This document shows, piece by piece, positions 34,842 through 42,929 of a DNA stretch of 64,000 nt. The stretch's first letter is position 1; the number at the start of each line of letters is the position of its first letter. Both the position numbers and the translations under genes were made by a program. Under the pieces are notes generated by a model. That model had not been told where the DNA came from. It saw only the letters and a program-made list of their open reading frames with translations, and did not search any database. Where the stretch lies: contig NZ_WLZY01000010.1 in the NCBI RefSeq assembly GCF_010122465.1, positions 1 to 64,000 on the forward strand. Reading direction: 5' to 3'. Source of the DNA: Phytoactinopolyspora mesophila. GTDB lineage: Bacteria > Actinomycetota > Actinomycetes > Jiangellales > Jiangellaceae.

Positions 34842-35116
34842 GTCATGACGGTGCCGTGAACTGGGCTCCAGGTCAATGACTTTTCGCAAAATATCGATCT
34901 CCCGAAAACTGACGCTTCGTGCGTTCCCTCACACGCTGCGCCACCACCAAGCTGTGTAGCAGTCTGTTCCCGGTCATGCTCCGGATCCTTGCCCGCCCCT
35001 CACACCGGCTGCCCAGCCCGCCAGGATCTGAAAAGCGGCCGGGAACGGGCGCGTTCCGGGCCCATTAGCCGGCACGTCGAAGGGCCCACGCGTCGCCTGA
35101 TCACTGGAGGTAGCTG
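34842..35116. promoter_or_regulatory. Divergent promoter region between PucR gene and deaminase-permease operon
   Basis: 275 bases without a gene. The only clear signal is TGGAGGTAG (35105-35113), the Shine-Dalgarno for the deaminase gene. I do not recognise a defined operator. Confidence 0.4.
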
Positions 35117-35596
35117 GTGACACCGAACTCACAACCCGACCTCGGGCGAATGCGGCAGTGGCTGCACGCCGCCGTCCAGGAGGCACGCAGCGGACTGAGC
35201 GAAGGTGGCATCCCCATCGGCGCGGCCTTGATCGACGCCGACGGGGCTATCCTCGGCAGCGGTCACAATCGACGGGTTCAAGATGGCGACCCGTCGCTAC
35301 ATGCGGAGACCGCCGCGTTCCGGGCAGCCGGACGCCGGCGCTCGTACCGCGACACAACGATGGTGACGACCTTGTCTCCGTGCTGGTATTGCAGCGGTCT
35401 GGTGCGACAGTTCGGGATCTCCCGAGTGGTCATCGGCGAAGCCCGAACGTTCAGCGGCGGGCACGAGTGGCTAGCCGAGCACGGTTTTGACATCGTCCTG
35501 CTCGACGACGAGGAATGCGTCGAGATGATGGAGCAATTCATCGCGGCCAATCCGGCCCTGTGGATGGAGGACATCGGCGATGACGATGAGCTCTGA
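35117..35596 (+). CDS. Cytosine deaminase-like zinc nucleobase deaminase
   Basis: A 159-residue member of the cytidine/deoxycytidylate deaminase superfamily. The zinc site is complete: His62-Ala-Glu64 (LHAETAAF) and Cys89-Trp-Tyr-Cys92 (SPCWYCSG). The PCWYCSG form and the WLAEHGF segment fit the yeast-type cytosine deaminases that convert cytosine to uracil. The gene overlaps the cytosine-permease-like gene by 17 bases, which supports cytosine or a related base as substrate. GTG start with GGAGGT upstream. Confidence 0.9.
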   Translation: MTPNSQPDLGRMRQWLHAAVQEARSGLSEGGIPIGAALIDADGAILGSGHNRRVQDGDPSLHAETAAFRAAGRRRSYRDTTMVTTLSPCWYCSGLVRQFGISRVVIGEARTFSGGHEWLAEHGFDIVLLDDEECVEMMEQFIAANPALWMEDIGDDDEL

Positions 35597-36875
35597 AGAC
35601 AGCTACGTCGACCCCGACTACCCGATCGACCCAGTCCCGCAGCATGCCCGCAAGTCCCTGTTCTCGTTGTCCATTGTCCTGCTCGGCTTCACGTTCTTCA
35701 CGCCCACCATGCTCGCCGGGGCACAGGTGGGCGCCGCATTTGAATTCTGGCCGCTCATGGGTGTGCTGCTGCTCGGGTGTGTCGTCTTGGGCGGCTACGT
35801 CGCCGTCATCGGCGGTATCGGAGCTCGCACCGGCCTAACCACCGTGATGATGTGCCGGTACGCCTTCGGCAGCAAGGGATCCAAACTCAGCTCACTTCTG
35901 CTCGGTGGCACCCAGGTGGGCTGGTACGGCGTCACCGTAGCCACGCTGGCCCAGCTCGTAGCCCATGCTGCCGGCTGGGAGGGCGACGGCGTGCAGCGCC
36001 TGCTCATGGTGCTTGGTGGCTTCGTCATGGGCGCGACCGCCTACTACGGCTACCGCGGTATGTACGGCCTCTCCATCGTGTCAGTGCCGCTGCTGCTCGT
36101 CCTCGCCGTTTGGGTCACCTCGCGTTCGTTCGACGAAGTGGGCGGCATGTCCGGCATGCTCGACCAGCGACCTACGGCCACCATGAGCGTCGCGGTCGCA
36201 GTGACCATCATCGTGGGCACCTTCGCATCAGGCGGCACCCAGGCACCGAACTGGACCCGGTTCGCCCGCACTCCGAAGCAGGGCTTCGGATCTGCTCTGG
36301 TCGCGTTCTTCATCGGCCAGTTCCTCATGCTGTTCTTCGGCGCGATCGGGGCGATCGCCTTCGGCCAGCCGGACTTCGTTCTCGTCCTCTTCGACCTCGG
36401 CCTCGTCGCATGGGGATTGGTGTTCCTGGTCGGCAACCTGTGGACCACCAATGACAACACCGCCTACAACTTCGGGGTGGCCGGAGCGGAGATCGCCAAC
36501 TCGCGGTCCAAGAAGCCGTACATCATCGGCGGCGTCATCATCGGGACGCTGCTCGCCGTCACCGGTATCTACGACAACCTCATCACATATCTGAGCTGGC
36601 TCGGCATCCTCATACCGCCGATCGGCGGAGTGATCGTCGGCGACTGGTGGGCCCGGTGGCGCCGCGGCCTCCCGGACCCTTCGAGCTACTCATTCCCAGC
36701 CGTGCGATGGGAGAACGTGGCGGCCTATGCGCTCGGAGCACTGGTAGCGAAAGCATCCGACGAGTGGGGCTGGGGCATCCCTCCGATCAACGGCATCCTG
36801 GTCGCCGTCGTCCTCGCGGTGCTCTTCGCCAAGCTGCGCGCCACGGAGTCCAGCACTCCGGCGCCGTCCCGCTGA
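35580..36875 (+). CDS. codB: NCS1-family nucleobase permease, cytosine permease type
   Basis: A 431-residue membrane protein with about twelve helices. The first helix region (FTFFTPTMLAGAQVGAAFEFWP) and SSGGTQAPNWTRFARTPKQ-like segment TFASGGTQAPNWTRFAR match CodB of the NCS1 family, which imports cytosine with sodium or protons. NDNTAYNFGVAGAEI is also typical. Overlap with the deaminase gene shows translational coupling: import followed by deamination. No stop or frameshift interrupts it. Confidence 0.92.
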   Translation: MTMSSEDSYVDPDYPIDPVPQHARKSLFSLSIVLLGFTFFTPTMLAGAQVGAAFEFWPLMGVLLLGCVVLGGYVAVIGGIGARTGLTTVMMCRYAFGSKGSKLSSLLLGGTQVGWYGVTVATLAQLVAHAAGWEGDGVQRLLMVLGGFVMGATAYYGYRGMYGLSIVSVPLLLVLAVWVTSRSFDEVGGMSGMLDQRPTATMSVAVAVTIIVGTFASGGTQAPNWTRFARTPKQGFGSALVAFFIGQFLMLFFGAIGAIAFGQPDFVLVLFDLGLVAWGLVFLVGNLWTTNDNTAYNFGVAGAEIANSRSKKPYIIGGVIIGTLLAVTGIYDNLITYLSWLGILIPPIGGVIVGDWWARWRRGLPDPSSYSFPAVRWENVAAYALGALVAKASDEWGWGIPPINGILVAVVLAVLFAKLRATESSTPAPSR

Positions 36876-36901
36876 CGGCGCCACCCCTTCGGTGATCGGG
36901 T

Positions 36902-38854
36902 TCAGCCGGATTCTGCTAGCGGGTCGAGCCCGAGCGCGTCTGCCATGGCGTAGAACACCTCGGTGTTGTCCAGGAAGGCGTTGAACCGGGCCGCGCCAGG
37001 ACCGGACGCGAAGATCGAGACGTCCTCGACCGTGTGCACACAGGTCGTGGACGTCACGGGCAGATTGCCAGTCTGTAGCTCGGCATCAGGATCACGCTCC
37101 GGGTTGTCCACGGCTTCGCCGGTGTCCGGATCGATCAAGGCTGGGGCCTGGAACACGGTGTTGTGCTGGAAGTCGTCGGTGTGGTCGGGGTGGTTGGACC
37201 AGCCGAAGAACAGGCCGACGTCGGGGTTCGGATCGTCCGGGAACCCGTCGCCGTCATCGTCGGAGTAGGTGGGGAATCCGGCGTCGCCGTACACACCGTT
37301 GGCATTGCGGCCCTCGGCGTTACGACGGTCGTGGGTGCCGACGATGCTCATCGAGTGGTTGTGATCGGCGGTGACCACGATCAAGGTGTCGTCGCGCCCT
37401 TCGGCCCACGCCTTCGCCACGCCGATCGCCTGGTCGAACTCGATGGTGTCGTACGTCGCGCGGGGCCCATCCAGCGGGTGCTCCATCTTGTCGATCGAGG
37501 CAGCCTCCACCATCAGGAAGAAGCCGTTCTCGTTCCGCTCGACCACCTTGAGCGCTGCCTCGGTCATCTCCATCAGCGTCGGCTGATCGTCCCACTCGCC
37601 GAGGACCTCCGGCTGCTTGATCAGCTGGCGGTCCACATAGACGTTCATGTTCCGCGGATGGAACAGCCCCAGCAGCTTGTCCGGAACACCACCCTGCACC
37701 GCGGACTTGAGCTCGGCGCGGCTCCCGACGTGTGTATATCCAGCCTGCTCGAACTCCTTGACGACGTCGCGGTCGTCGTCGCGGCTGGATCCTGGCTCGG
37801 ATTGCGGCCAGAAGAACGACGCACCCCCTCCCATCCAGACGTCCAGCTCCTGCTCGAGGAACTGGTCCATGATCACCTGATACTCGGCGCGCCGGCGCGT
37901 GTGGGCGAACACGGCGGCCGGCGTTGCGTCCTGGACGTCGGAGGTAGCCACCACGCCGATCGACATCCCGCGGGTGCGCGTCAGCAGCTCCGCGATGTTC
38001 TCCACGCGTGGGTGCTTGTTCGGATCCGGCTCGTTGCCTTCGTACACGCCCATCGCGTTGACCGACGACTTATGGCCGGTCATGTATGCCGACATGGAGT
38101 TGGCGGAGTCGGTCGCGATCGAGTCCACGCCGGAGGTACCGACCAGGCCGCGATACTCCATCCGGTCCATCTCGAGCAGACCGTGGTACTTCCCTTCGCT
38201 GATGCCCTTCGAGAGGATGCGGGCGGCGGTGATGGCCGGTGAGCCCATGCCGTCGCCCAGGAAGAAGATGATGTTCTTGGCCTGTTTCTCACCGGCCTTG
38301 GCGACAACGACCTCGTGCCCGGCCTCGGCGCGAGCCGTACGTCCACGTGAACGCACGTTCACCCACACCTTGTACTGACCGGGCTCCTCGTAGGAGACAC
38401 CTTCGTACGTGACTTCGAGGCTGTCCTCCTCGATGCTGGTGCGCACCGGCTCGCCGATCAGGACCGGCGCCGGTCCGTTCGGCCCTTGAACCGAGATGTC
38501 GATCCGGGCGGTCTGCGGGTCGACACCGCTCGCCTCTACCCGCAGGTCGAATCGAGCGCCGGCCAAGAACTTCGCGCGGTCGATCGGCAGAATCCGAATC
38601 TGTGGTGACGACGGGCGACGCGCCTTGGACGCTGCCGTCCGCGCCGTGTGCGCGTGTGGATCGGCGTCGAGCAGACCTTCCGCCGATGTCCGCTTGACCG
38701 CTCGGGTGGGCTGTTCCCTGGTGGCCAGGGCCGAGCCGCCGCCCAGACCCACGATCGCCGCAACCGCTGCGCCCCCGCCACCAGTACGCAGCAATGCTCG
38801 CCGGGAAATGCCCGGTTTGTCCAGACCGTCTTGCTGCCGAGGACTCTCACTCAC
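36902..38854 (-). CDS. Tat-exported alkaline phosphatase, PhoA-superfamily
   Basis: A 650-residue secreted phosphatase. Tat signal ISRRALLRTGGGGAAVAAIVG at 16-36. An N-terminal beta-sandwich-like region (about 80-185) precedes the phosphatase domain, which starts KNIIFFLGDGMG with the first metal Asp; the nucleophile Ser is in ATDSANSMSAYMTGHKSS, and DHNHSM supplies later metal ligands. An Asp-rich loop DDDGDGFPDDPNPD (about 540-553) looks like a calcium-binding insertion. It would release phosphate outside the cell. GTG start. No Pho box is recognised upstream. Confidence 0.92.
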   Translation of the reverse strand: MSESPRQQDGLDKPGISRRALLRTGGGGAAVAAIVGLGGGSALATREQPTRAVKRTSAEGLLDADPHAHTARTAASKARRPSSPQIRILPIDRAKFLAGARFDLRVEASGVDPQTARIDISVQGPNGPAPVLIGEPVRTSIEEDSLEVTYEGVSYEEPGQYKVWVNVRSRGRTARAEAGHEVVVAKAGEKQAKNIIFFLGDGMGSPAITAARILSKGISEGKYHGLLEMDRMEYRGLVGTSGVDSIATDSANSMSAYMTGHKSSVNAMGVYEGNEPDPNKHPRVENIAELLTRTRGMSIGVVATSDVQDATPAAVFAHTRRRAEYQVIMDQFLEQELDVWMGGGASFFWPQSEPGSSRDDDRDVVKEFEQAGYTHVGSRAELKSAVQGGVPDKLLGLFHPRNMNVYVDRQLIKQPEVLGEWDDQPTLMEMTEAALKVVERNENGFFLMVEAASIDKMEHPLDGPRATYDTIEFDQAIGVAKAWAEGRDDTLIVVTADHNHSMSIVGTHDRRNAEGRNANGVYGDAGFPTYSDDDGDGFPDDPNPDVGLFFGWSNHPDHTDDFQHNTVFQAPALIDPDTGEAVDNPERDPDAELQTGNLPVTSTTCVHTVEDVSIFASGPGAARFNAFLDNTEVFYAMADALGLDPLAESG

Positions 38855-39016
38855 GATATGCCCGCCTCTCGTCGACCGTCCTCAATGACGGTTTTGAGCA
38901 TGGGCAGTCACATTTCCGTCCCGGTAACGATCACGGCGCCAGCAGCCGCACGGAGCGTGAACAGTGCGTGCCAGGGCTCATCGGCCAGGCAGTGTTGCGC
39001 GCACAGCGCGCAGTGG
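38855..39016. other. Spacer between metal transporter operon end and phosphatase start
   Basis: 162 bases. It contains the phosphatase promoter and the 3' end of the metal-transporter transcript. I see no terminator hairpin or coding frame that can be supported. Confidence 0.35.
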
Positions 39017-39889
39017 TCACTCGACCGGCCCCGAGACTCTCCGGATGGCGCCTGCACGACGCCGGTAAGCTGCAACGACGCCGCGTTGCGGGGCGAACAG
39101 GTAAATGATGAAGAACAGCGTGCCCTGAGACAACACAACAGCGCCACCGGGTGAGACGTCGGCGTAATACGCCACGTAAAGACCGGTGAACGCACACGTC
39201 ACAGCCAGCGCCGGAGCGATGACGAGCATCCGTTCCATCCGGTTGGTGAGAAGGTACGCGGTGGCGCCCGGGGTGATCACCATCGCCACAACCAAGATCA
39301 CCCCGACGGCCTGCAACGCGACGACGACGGTCAACGCCAGCAATCCCAGCAGCATGATCTGCATCCGCCGGGGACTGATCCCGATCGTGTGCGCATGATC
39401 CGGATCGAAGGCGTACAACGTCAGGTCCCGGTTCCGGAGCAGCAACACAGCGACCGTCACGACCCCCAGGACAACCACCTGGATGATGTCCGCGTCGGAT
39501 ACCCAGAGCACGTTCCCGAACAGAATGTGACCGAAGTCCACGTGGCTGGGCGTCACCGAGATCAGGACCAGCCCGAGCGCGAACAGCGTGGTGAACACCA
39601 CCCCTATCGCCGCATCCTCCTTCACCCGTGACGTCGCCCGGACGGTACCGATGAGCCAGACCGCGAAGCAGCCGAACACAAAGGCCCCTACCGCGAATGG
39701 CGCCCCCACGACGTAGGCCAGGACGACGCCCGGCACCACCGCGTGCGAGACCGCGTCGCCCATCAGTGACCATCCGATGAGCACCAGCCAGCACGACAGG
39801 ATCGCACATGCCACGCTCGCGACGACGGTGACCAACAAGGCGCGCTGCATCGCCTCCATCTGCCACGGATCCAGCAAGAACTCGATCAC
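39017..39889 (-). CDS. Metal ABC transporter permease (Mn/Zn/Fe type)
   Basis: A 290-residue permease of the ABC-3 family with eight or nine membrane helices. It starts MIEFLLDPWQMEAMQRALLVTVVASVACAILSCW; SWSLMGDAVSHAVVPGVVLAY (here GWSLMGDAVSHAVVPG) is the family signature. A His-rich lumenal pattern (DFGHILFGN) is typical of manganese and zinc importers. It overlaps the ATPase gene by 4 bases and ends the operon. Confidence 0.93.
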   Translation of the reverse strand: MIEFLLDPWQMEAMQRALLVTVVASVACAILSCWLVLIGWSLMGDAVSHAVVPGVVLAYVVGAPFAVGAFVFGCFAVWLIGTVRATSRVKEDAAIGVVFTTLFALGLVLISVTPSHVDFGHILFGNVLWVSDADIIQVVVLGVVTVAVLLLRNRDLTLYAFDPDHAHTIGISPRRMQIMLLGLLALTVVVALQAVGVILVVAMVITPGATAYLLTNRMERMLVIAPALAVTCAFTGLYVAYYADVSPGGAVVLSQGTLFFIIYLFAPQRGVVAAYRRRAGAIRRVSGPVE

Positions 39890-40632
39890 GGTCCCCGGCC
39901 CCCACCAACCCGGTCAGCGCCGGCAGCGAAGGCCCGGGCCAGGTTCTCCGGGCGCAACACCTCGTCTGGCGTGTCGTGCATCAACACTCGCCGGTAGAGC
40001 AGCGCCGCTTCGTCCGCGAGTTCAGGCAGGGCTTGCAGATCATGGGTGGCGATCAGCACCGCGCTGCCATTCTGCGCGCGGTGGCGCAGCAGACTGGAGA
40101 TCGTCGCTTCCGACTGTTGATCTACTCCTGAGAACGGCTCGTCGAGCAGGAGCAACCGCGCGTCCTGAGCGATGGCCCGTGCTACGAACACGCGCTTGCG
40201 CTGCCCGCCCGACAGCTCGCCGATCTGCCGGCCCGCGAGGCTGGTTAGCTCGACCTGTTCCAGGGCGTCGTCGACGGCTGAACGGTCCTCCCGGCCGGCC
40301 CGCCGGAGCATAGTCATGCGGCCATACCGGCCCATCAGGACCACGTCGCGAACCCGCAGCGGAAAGCTCCAGTCGACGTTCTCCGACTGTGGGACGTAGG
40401 CGATCTGGCCCACTTGCCGGCTCCTCGACGGGTCGGCACCGAAGAGGCGGACGCTGCCCGATTCCGGCCGCACCAAGCCCATGATCACCTTGAATAGCGT
40501 CGACTTGCCGGATCCGTTCATCCCGATCAACCCGCAAATCCGCCCCGGCCCCACCACCAGCGACGCCTGTTCCAAGGCCAGCACGCGCCCGTAACGGACC
40601 GTGACGTCCTCGATCTCAACCGGCGATCCCAT
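39886..40632 (-). CDS. Metal ABC transporter ATP-binding protein (Mn/Zn type)
   Basis: A 248-residue ATPase. Walker A GMNGSGKST, Q-loop in YVPQSENVDWSFPL, signature LSGGQRKR and Walker B LLLLDEPFSGVD are all intact. The segment PQ...VDWSFPLRV..VV.MGR is characteristic of the manganese/zinc/iron chelate group (MntB/SitB-like). It lies 2 bases downstream of the binding-protein gene. Confidence 0.94.
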   Translation of the reverse strand: MGSPVEIEDVTVRYGRVLALEQASLVVGPGRICGLIGMNGSGKSTLFKVIMGLVRPESGSVRLFGADPSRSRQVGQIAYVPQSENVDWSFPLRVRDVVLMGRYGRMTMLRRAGREDRSAVDDALEQVELTSLAGRQIGELSGGQRKRVFVARAIAQDARLLLLDEPFSGVDQQSEATISSLLRHRAQNGSAVLIATHDLQALPELADEAALLYRRVLMHDTPDEVLRPENLARAFAAGADRVGGGRGP

Positions 40633-40634
40633 AG

Positions 40635-41543
40635 CTACCGCCCCTGGCCCGCTTCATCGGTCAGCCCGGCGATGATCGTATCGATGTCGTGCCTGATCAG
40701 ATCCAGATATGTGGGGACCGGGCCGTCCGGCTCGGACAGCGAGTCGACGTACAGGACGCCGCCGTATTGCGCGCCGGACTGCCGGGCCACCTGCTCGGCA
40801 AGGTCATCGCTGATCGTCGACTCGCAGAACACGGCGGGGATCTCGTTGTCCCGCACGAGATCGATGGTGTCGGCCAAGTGCCGGGGTGTCGGGTCGGCGT
40901 CGCTGTTGACCGGCCACAGATACGCCTCAGCAAGCCCGGCGTCACGCGCGAGATACGAGAACGCGCCTTCGCACGTGACCAACGCGCGTTGGTGTTCCGG
41001 CAGGCCGGCAACTGCCGCCACGAGTTCGTCATGAGCGTCGCGTAGCTCTTCGGCGTATGCGGTGGCGTTCGCGTCGAAGAGCTCGGCGTTGTCCGGGTCG
41101 AGTTCGCTCAGCGCCTCGGCGATGTTCTCCACGTAGACGATCGTCTCGAGTGGCGACATCCAGGCGTGCGGGTTCGCGTCCCCGGCATAGTTCCCGGACT
41201 GGATGGCCATCACCTCGACGCCCTCGCTGACGACGACGCGTGGCGCGTCGACCCTGGCCATGAAGTCGTCGAACCACAACTCGAGGCCTAGGCCATTCTC
41301 GAGGATCAGGTCCGCGTCGGAGACTCGGCGGATGTCGCCCGGAGTGGGTTCGTAGCCGTGAATCTCCGCACCTGGTTTGGTGATCGATTCGACGACGACG
41401 GCGTCACCGCCGACGTTGCGCGTGATGTCGGCCAGCACGGTGAACGTCGTCATGACCGTGGGCCGGCCGTCGTCGTCACCGCTCGCGGCCGCTCCGCCCC
41501 CACATCCCGCAAGGACCAGACCTGAGACCGCGAGTACGCTCAC
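40635..41543 (-). CDS. Metal ABC transporter substrate-binding lipoprotein (MntC/TroA-like)
   Basis: About 302 residues. The signal VSVLAVSGLVLAGC gives lipobox Cys at about residue 14. Cluster-A metal site residues are recognisable: His in IHGYEPTPGD, His in NPHAWMSP, Glu in CEGAFSYLARD, and an Asp near the C-terminus. Such a His2-Glu-Asp set occurs in manganese, iron and zinc binders. The zinc-type His-rich loop is missing, and manganese is favoured by the neighbouring class Ic reductase; both are inference. GTG at 41543 is chosen for the signal peptide; no Shine-Dalgarno is evident and the mRNA may be leaderless. Confidence 0.88.
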   Translation of the reverse strand: MSVLAVSGLVLAGCGGGAAASGDDDGRPTVMTTFTVLADITRNVGGDAVVVESITKPGAEIHGYEPTPGDIRRVSDADLILENGLGLELWFDDFMARVDAPRVVVSEGVEVMAIQSGNYAGDANPHAWMSPLETIVYVENIAEALSELDPDNAELFDANATAYAEELRDAHDELVAAVAGLPEHQRALVTCEGAFSYLARDAGLAEAYLWPVNSDADPTPRHLADTIDLVRDNEIPAVFCESTISDDLAEQVARQSGAQYGGVLYVDSLSEPDGPVPTYLDLIRHDIDTIIAGLTDEAGQGR

Positions 41544-41554
41544 CCGAAAATAGT

Positions 41555-41572
41555 AGTTCGGTCGGCCGAACT
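41555..41572 (-). promoter_or_regulatory. Palindrome at the metal ABC operon promoter, candidate DtxR/MntR site
   Basis: AGTTCGGTCGGCCGAACT: 7-base arms AGTTCGG and CCGAACT around four central bases, 12 bases before the binding-protein start. Its size matches DtxR-family operators, and a DtxR-type repressor is encoded at 32617. A Zur- or other metalloregulator could use it instead. Confidence 0.6.
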
Positions 41573-41700
41573 TAGCTTCCACCACGTCTCCCGTTGCCAA
41601 TTCGCCGGACGCCCGAGCTGGCTCCAATGTACCGCGCACCACCGGCCATGCTCGCGCCCGGCACGAGGCGAGCAAGAGCCGGGCACCGGCACTCAGGTGG

Positions 41701-41858
41701 TCGGGTGCTGCTCTGGATGATGCCCCTCCATGGTGCGGTGGGCATCGAAAGGCGAGGACCAGCCCCCGAGAAACATCCGAGCGCCAGCGAGGAACTCCTT
41801 CGGGCGGAATCCGAGCCTTTCGCGGGCGAGGAGGGGCATCATCCAGAGCGGCACCCGA
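41701..41858. repeat. Long-range inverted repeat between nrdB and the metal ABC operon
   Basis: Arms of 29 bases (41701-41729 and 41830-41858) match with one mismatch and enclose 100 bases, which also contain smaller complementary pieces (CGAAAGGC and GCCTTTCG). It begins 48 bases after the nrdB stop. It may be a large terminator structure or a non-autonomous mobile repeat; I see no coding sense. No second copy is in the window. Confidence 0.75.
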
Positions 41859-41906
41859 CTGCCCGATTGCCGGACGTTTTTACCGGACCTTCTTGCGCCC
41901 CGATCT

Positions 41907-42893
41907 TCAGTGTGCCCGCGCGTCGACCTCGTAGCTGGTGTTGATCGACTCGAAGAAATTGACCAGCTGCAGGGTGTCATTCGCCGCCGCCATCCATTTC
42001 GCCGGGTTGGCGACCCTGTAGTGAGGCTCGAAGCCCAGCTCCTCCAGACGGCGATCCGCGAGGTACTTCACATACTGGTTGATGTATTCCGCGTTCATGC
42101 CGAGTATGCCGCGTGGCAGCAGGTCACGGTTGTACCGTTCTTCCATCGCGACCCCGTCGATGATCATCTGCTTGATCTCGGCGGCGAAGTCCGCCGTCTG
42201 CAGGTCGGGGTTCTCATCGAGAACGGTCAAGATGAGGTTGATCCCGAACTTCAGGTGCAGGCTCTCGTCCCGGACGATCCAGTCGACCAGCGAGGCGAAG
42301 TTGCGCAAGAGGTTGCGTTGCCGGAAACTCAGCGCGACCATGAAGCCGCTGTAGAACCAGATGCCTTCCAGCACGATGTTGTAAGCGACCAGGTTGCGGA
42401 CGAAGTCACGCTTGCCCTCGGTCGTGGTGATGTCCAGTTGCTGCTCGGTCATCCGGCGGATGTACCGGACCTCGAACTCTTCCTTTGCCGCCATCGAGGC
42501 GACGTTCACGTGTGCCTCGTACGCTTGCTGGCGATCGATCGGGAAGGTCTCGAGCACGTACTCGAAGGCCATGACGTGATTGGCCTCTTCCCACATCTGC
42601 TTGGCCAGGTAGAGATGCGCTTCAGCCGCGTTGATGTACGGATAGACGCCGAAGGCGAGGGCCTTGTTGACCAGGAGCTCGTTGGGATTGAAGTAGCTCA
42701 TCAGGAAGGTCAGGGCATGACGTTCCTCGTCGGACATCTTCTTGAAGTCCGCCAAGTCTTCGCCGAGCTGCACCTCGTGGGGAAACCACGTGTTGGCCAC
42801 GGCCTGGTTGTACAGCTCATATGCCCACGGGTAGGCGACCGGTTTGAGCAGCAGCCCTTCCTGAATACCGGTACCGAGAATCGTCTGCGTCAT
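41907..42893 (-). CDS. nrdB: Ribonucleotide reductase beta subunit, class I (class Ic pattern)
   Basis: A 328-residue ferritin-like subunit that generates the oxidising equivalent for deoxynucleotide synthesis. Metal ligands by position are Glu72 (PNELLVN, where class Ia has Asp), Glu103 and His106 (EEANHVMAF), Glu in EGIWFYSGF and Glu/His in RDESLHLKFG. The residue four after His106 is Phe110, where class Ia and Ib enzymes have the radical Tyr. Glu-first plus Phe is the Chlamydia-type class Ic pattern that uses a Mn(IV)/Fe(III) cofactor. It lies 36 bases downstream of nrdA in one operon. Confidence 0.93.
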   Translation of the reverse strand: MTQTILGTGIQEGLLLKPVAYPWAYELYNQAVANTWFPHEVQLGEDLADFKKMSDEERHALTFLMSYFNPNELLVNKALAFGVYPYINAAEAHLYLAKQMWEEANHVMAFEYVLETFPIDRQQAYEAHVNVASMAAKEEFEVRYIRRMTEQQLDITTTEGKRDFVRNLVAYNIVLEGIWFYSGFMVALSFRQRNLLRNFASLVDWIVRDESLHLKFGINLILTVLDENPDLQTADFAAEIKQMIIDGVAMEERYNRDLLPRGILGMNAEYINQYVKYLADRRLEELGFEPHYRVANPAKWMAAANDTLQLVNFFESINTSYEVDARAH

Positions 42894-42929
42894 AGTTGTG
42901 CTCCTCGTCGTAGTAGTCCGGGGTCCTGG

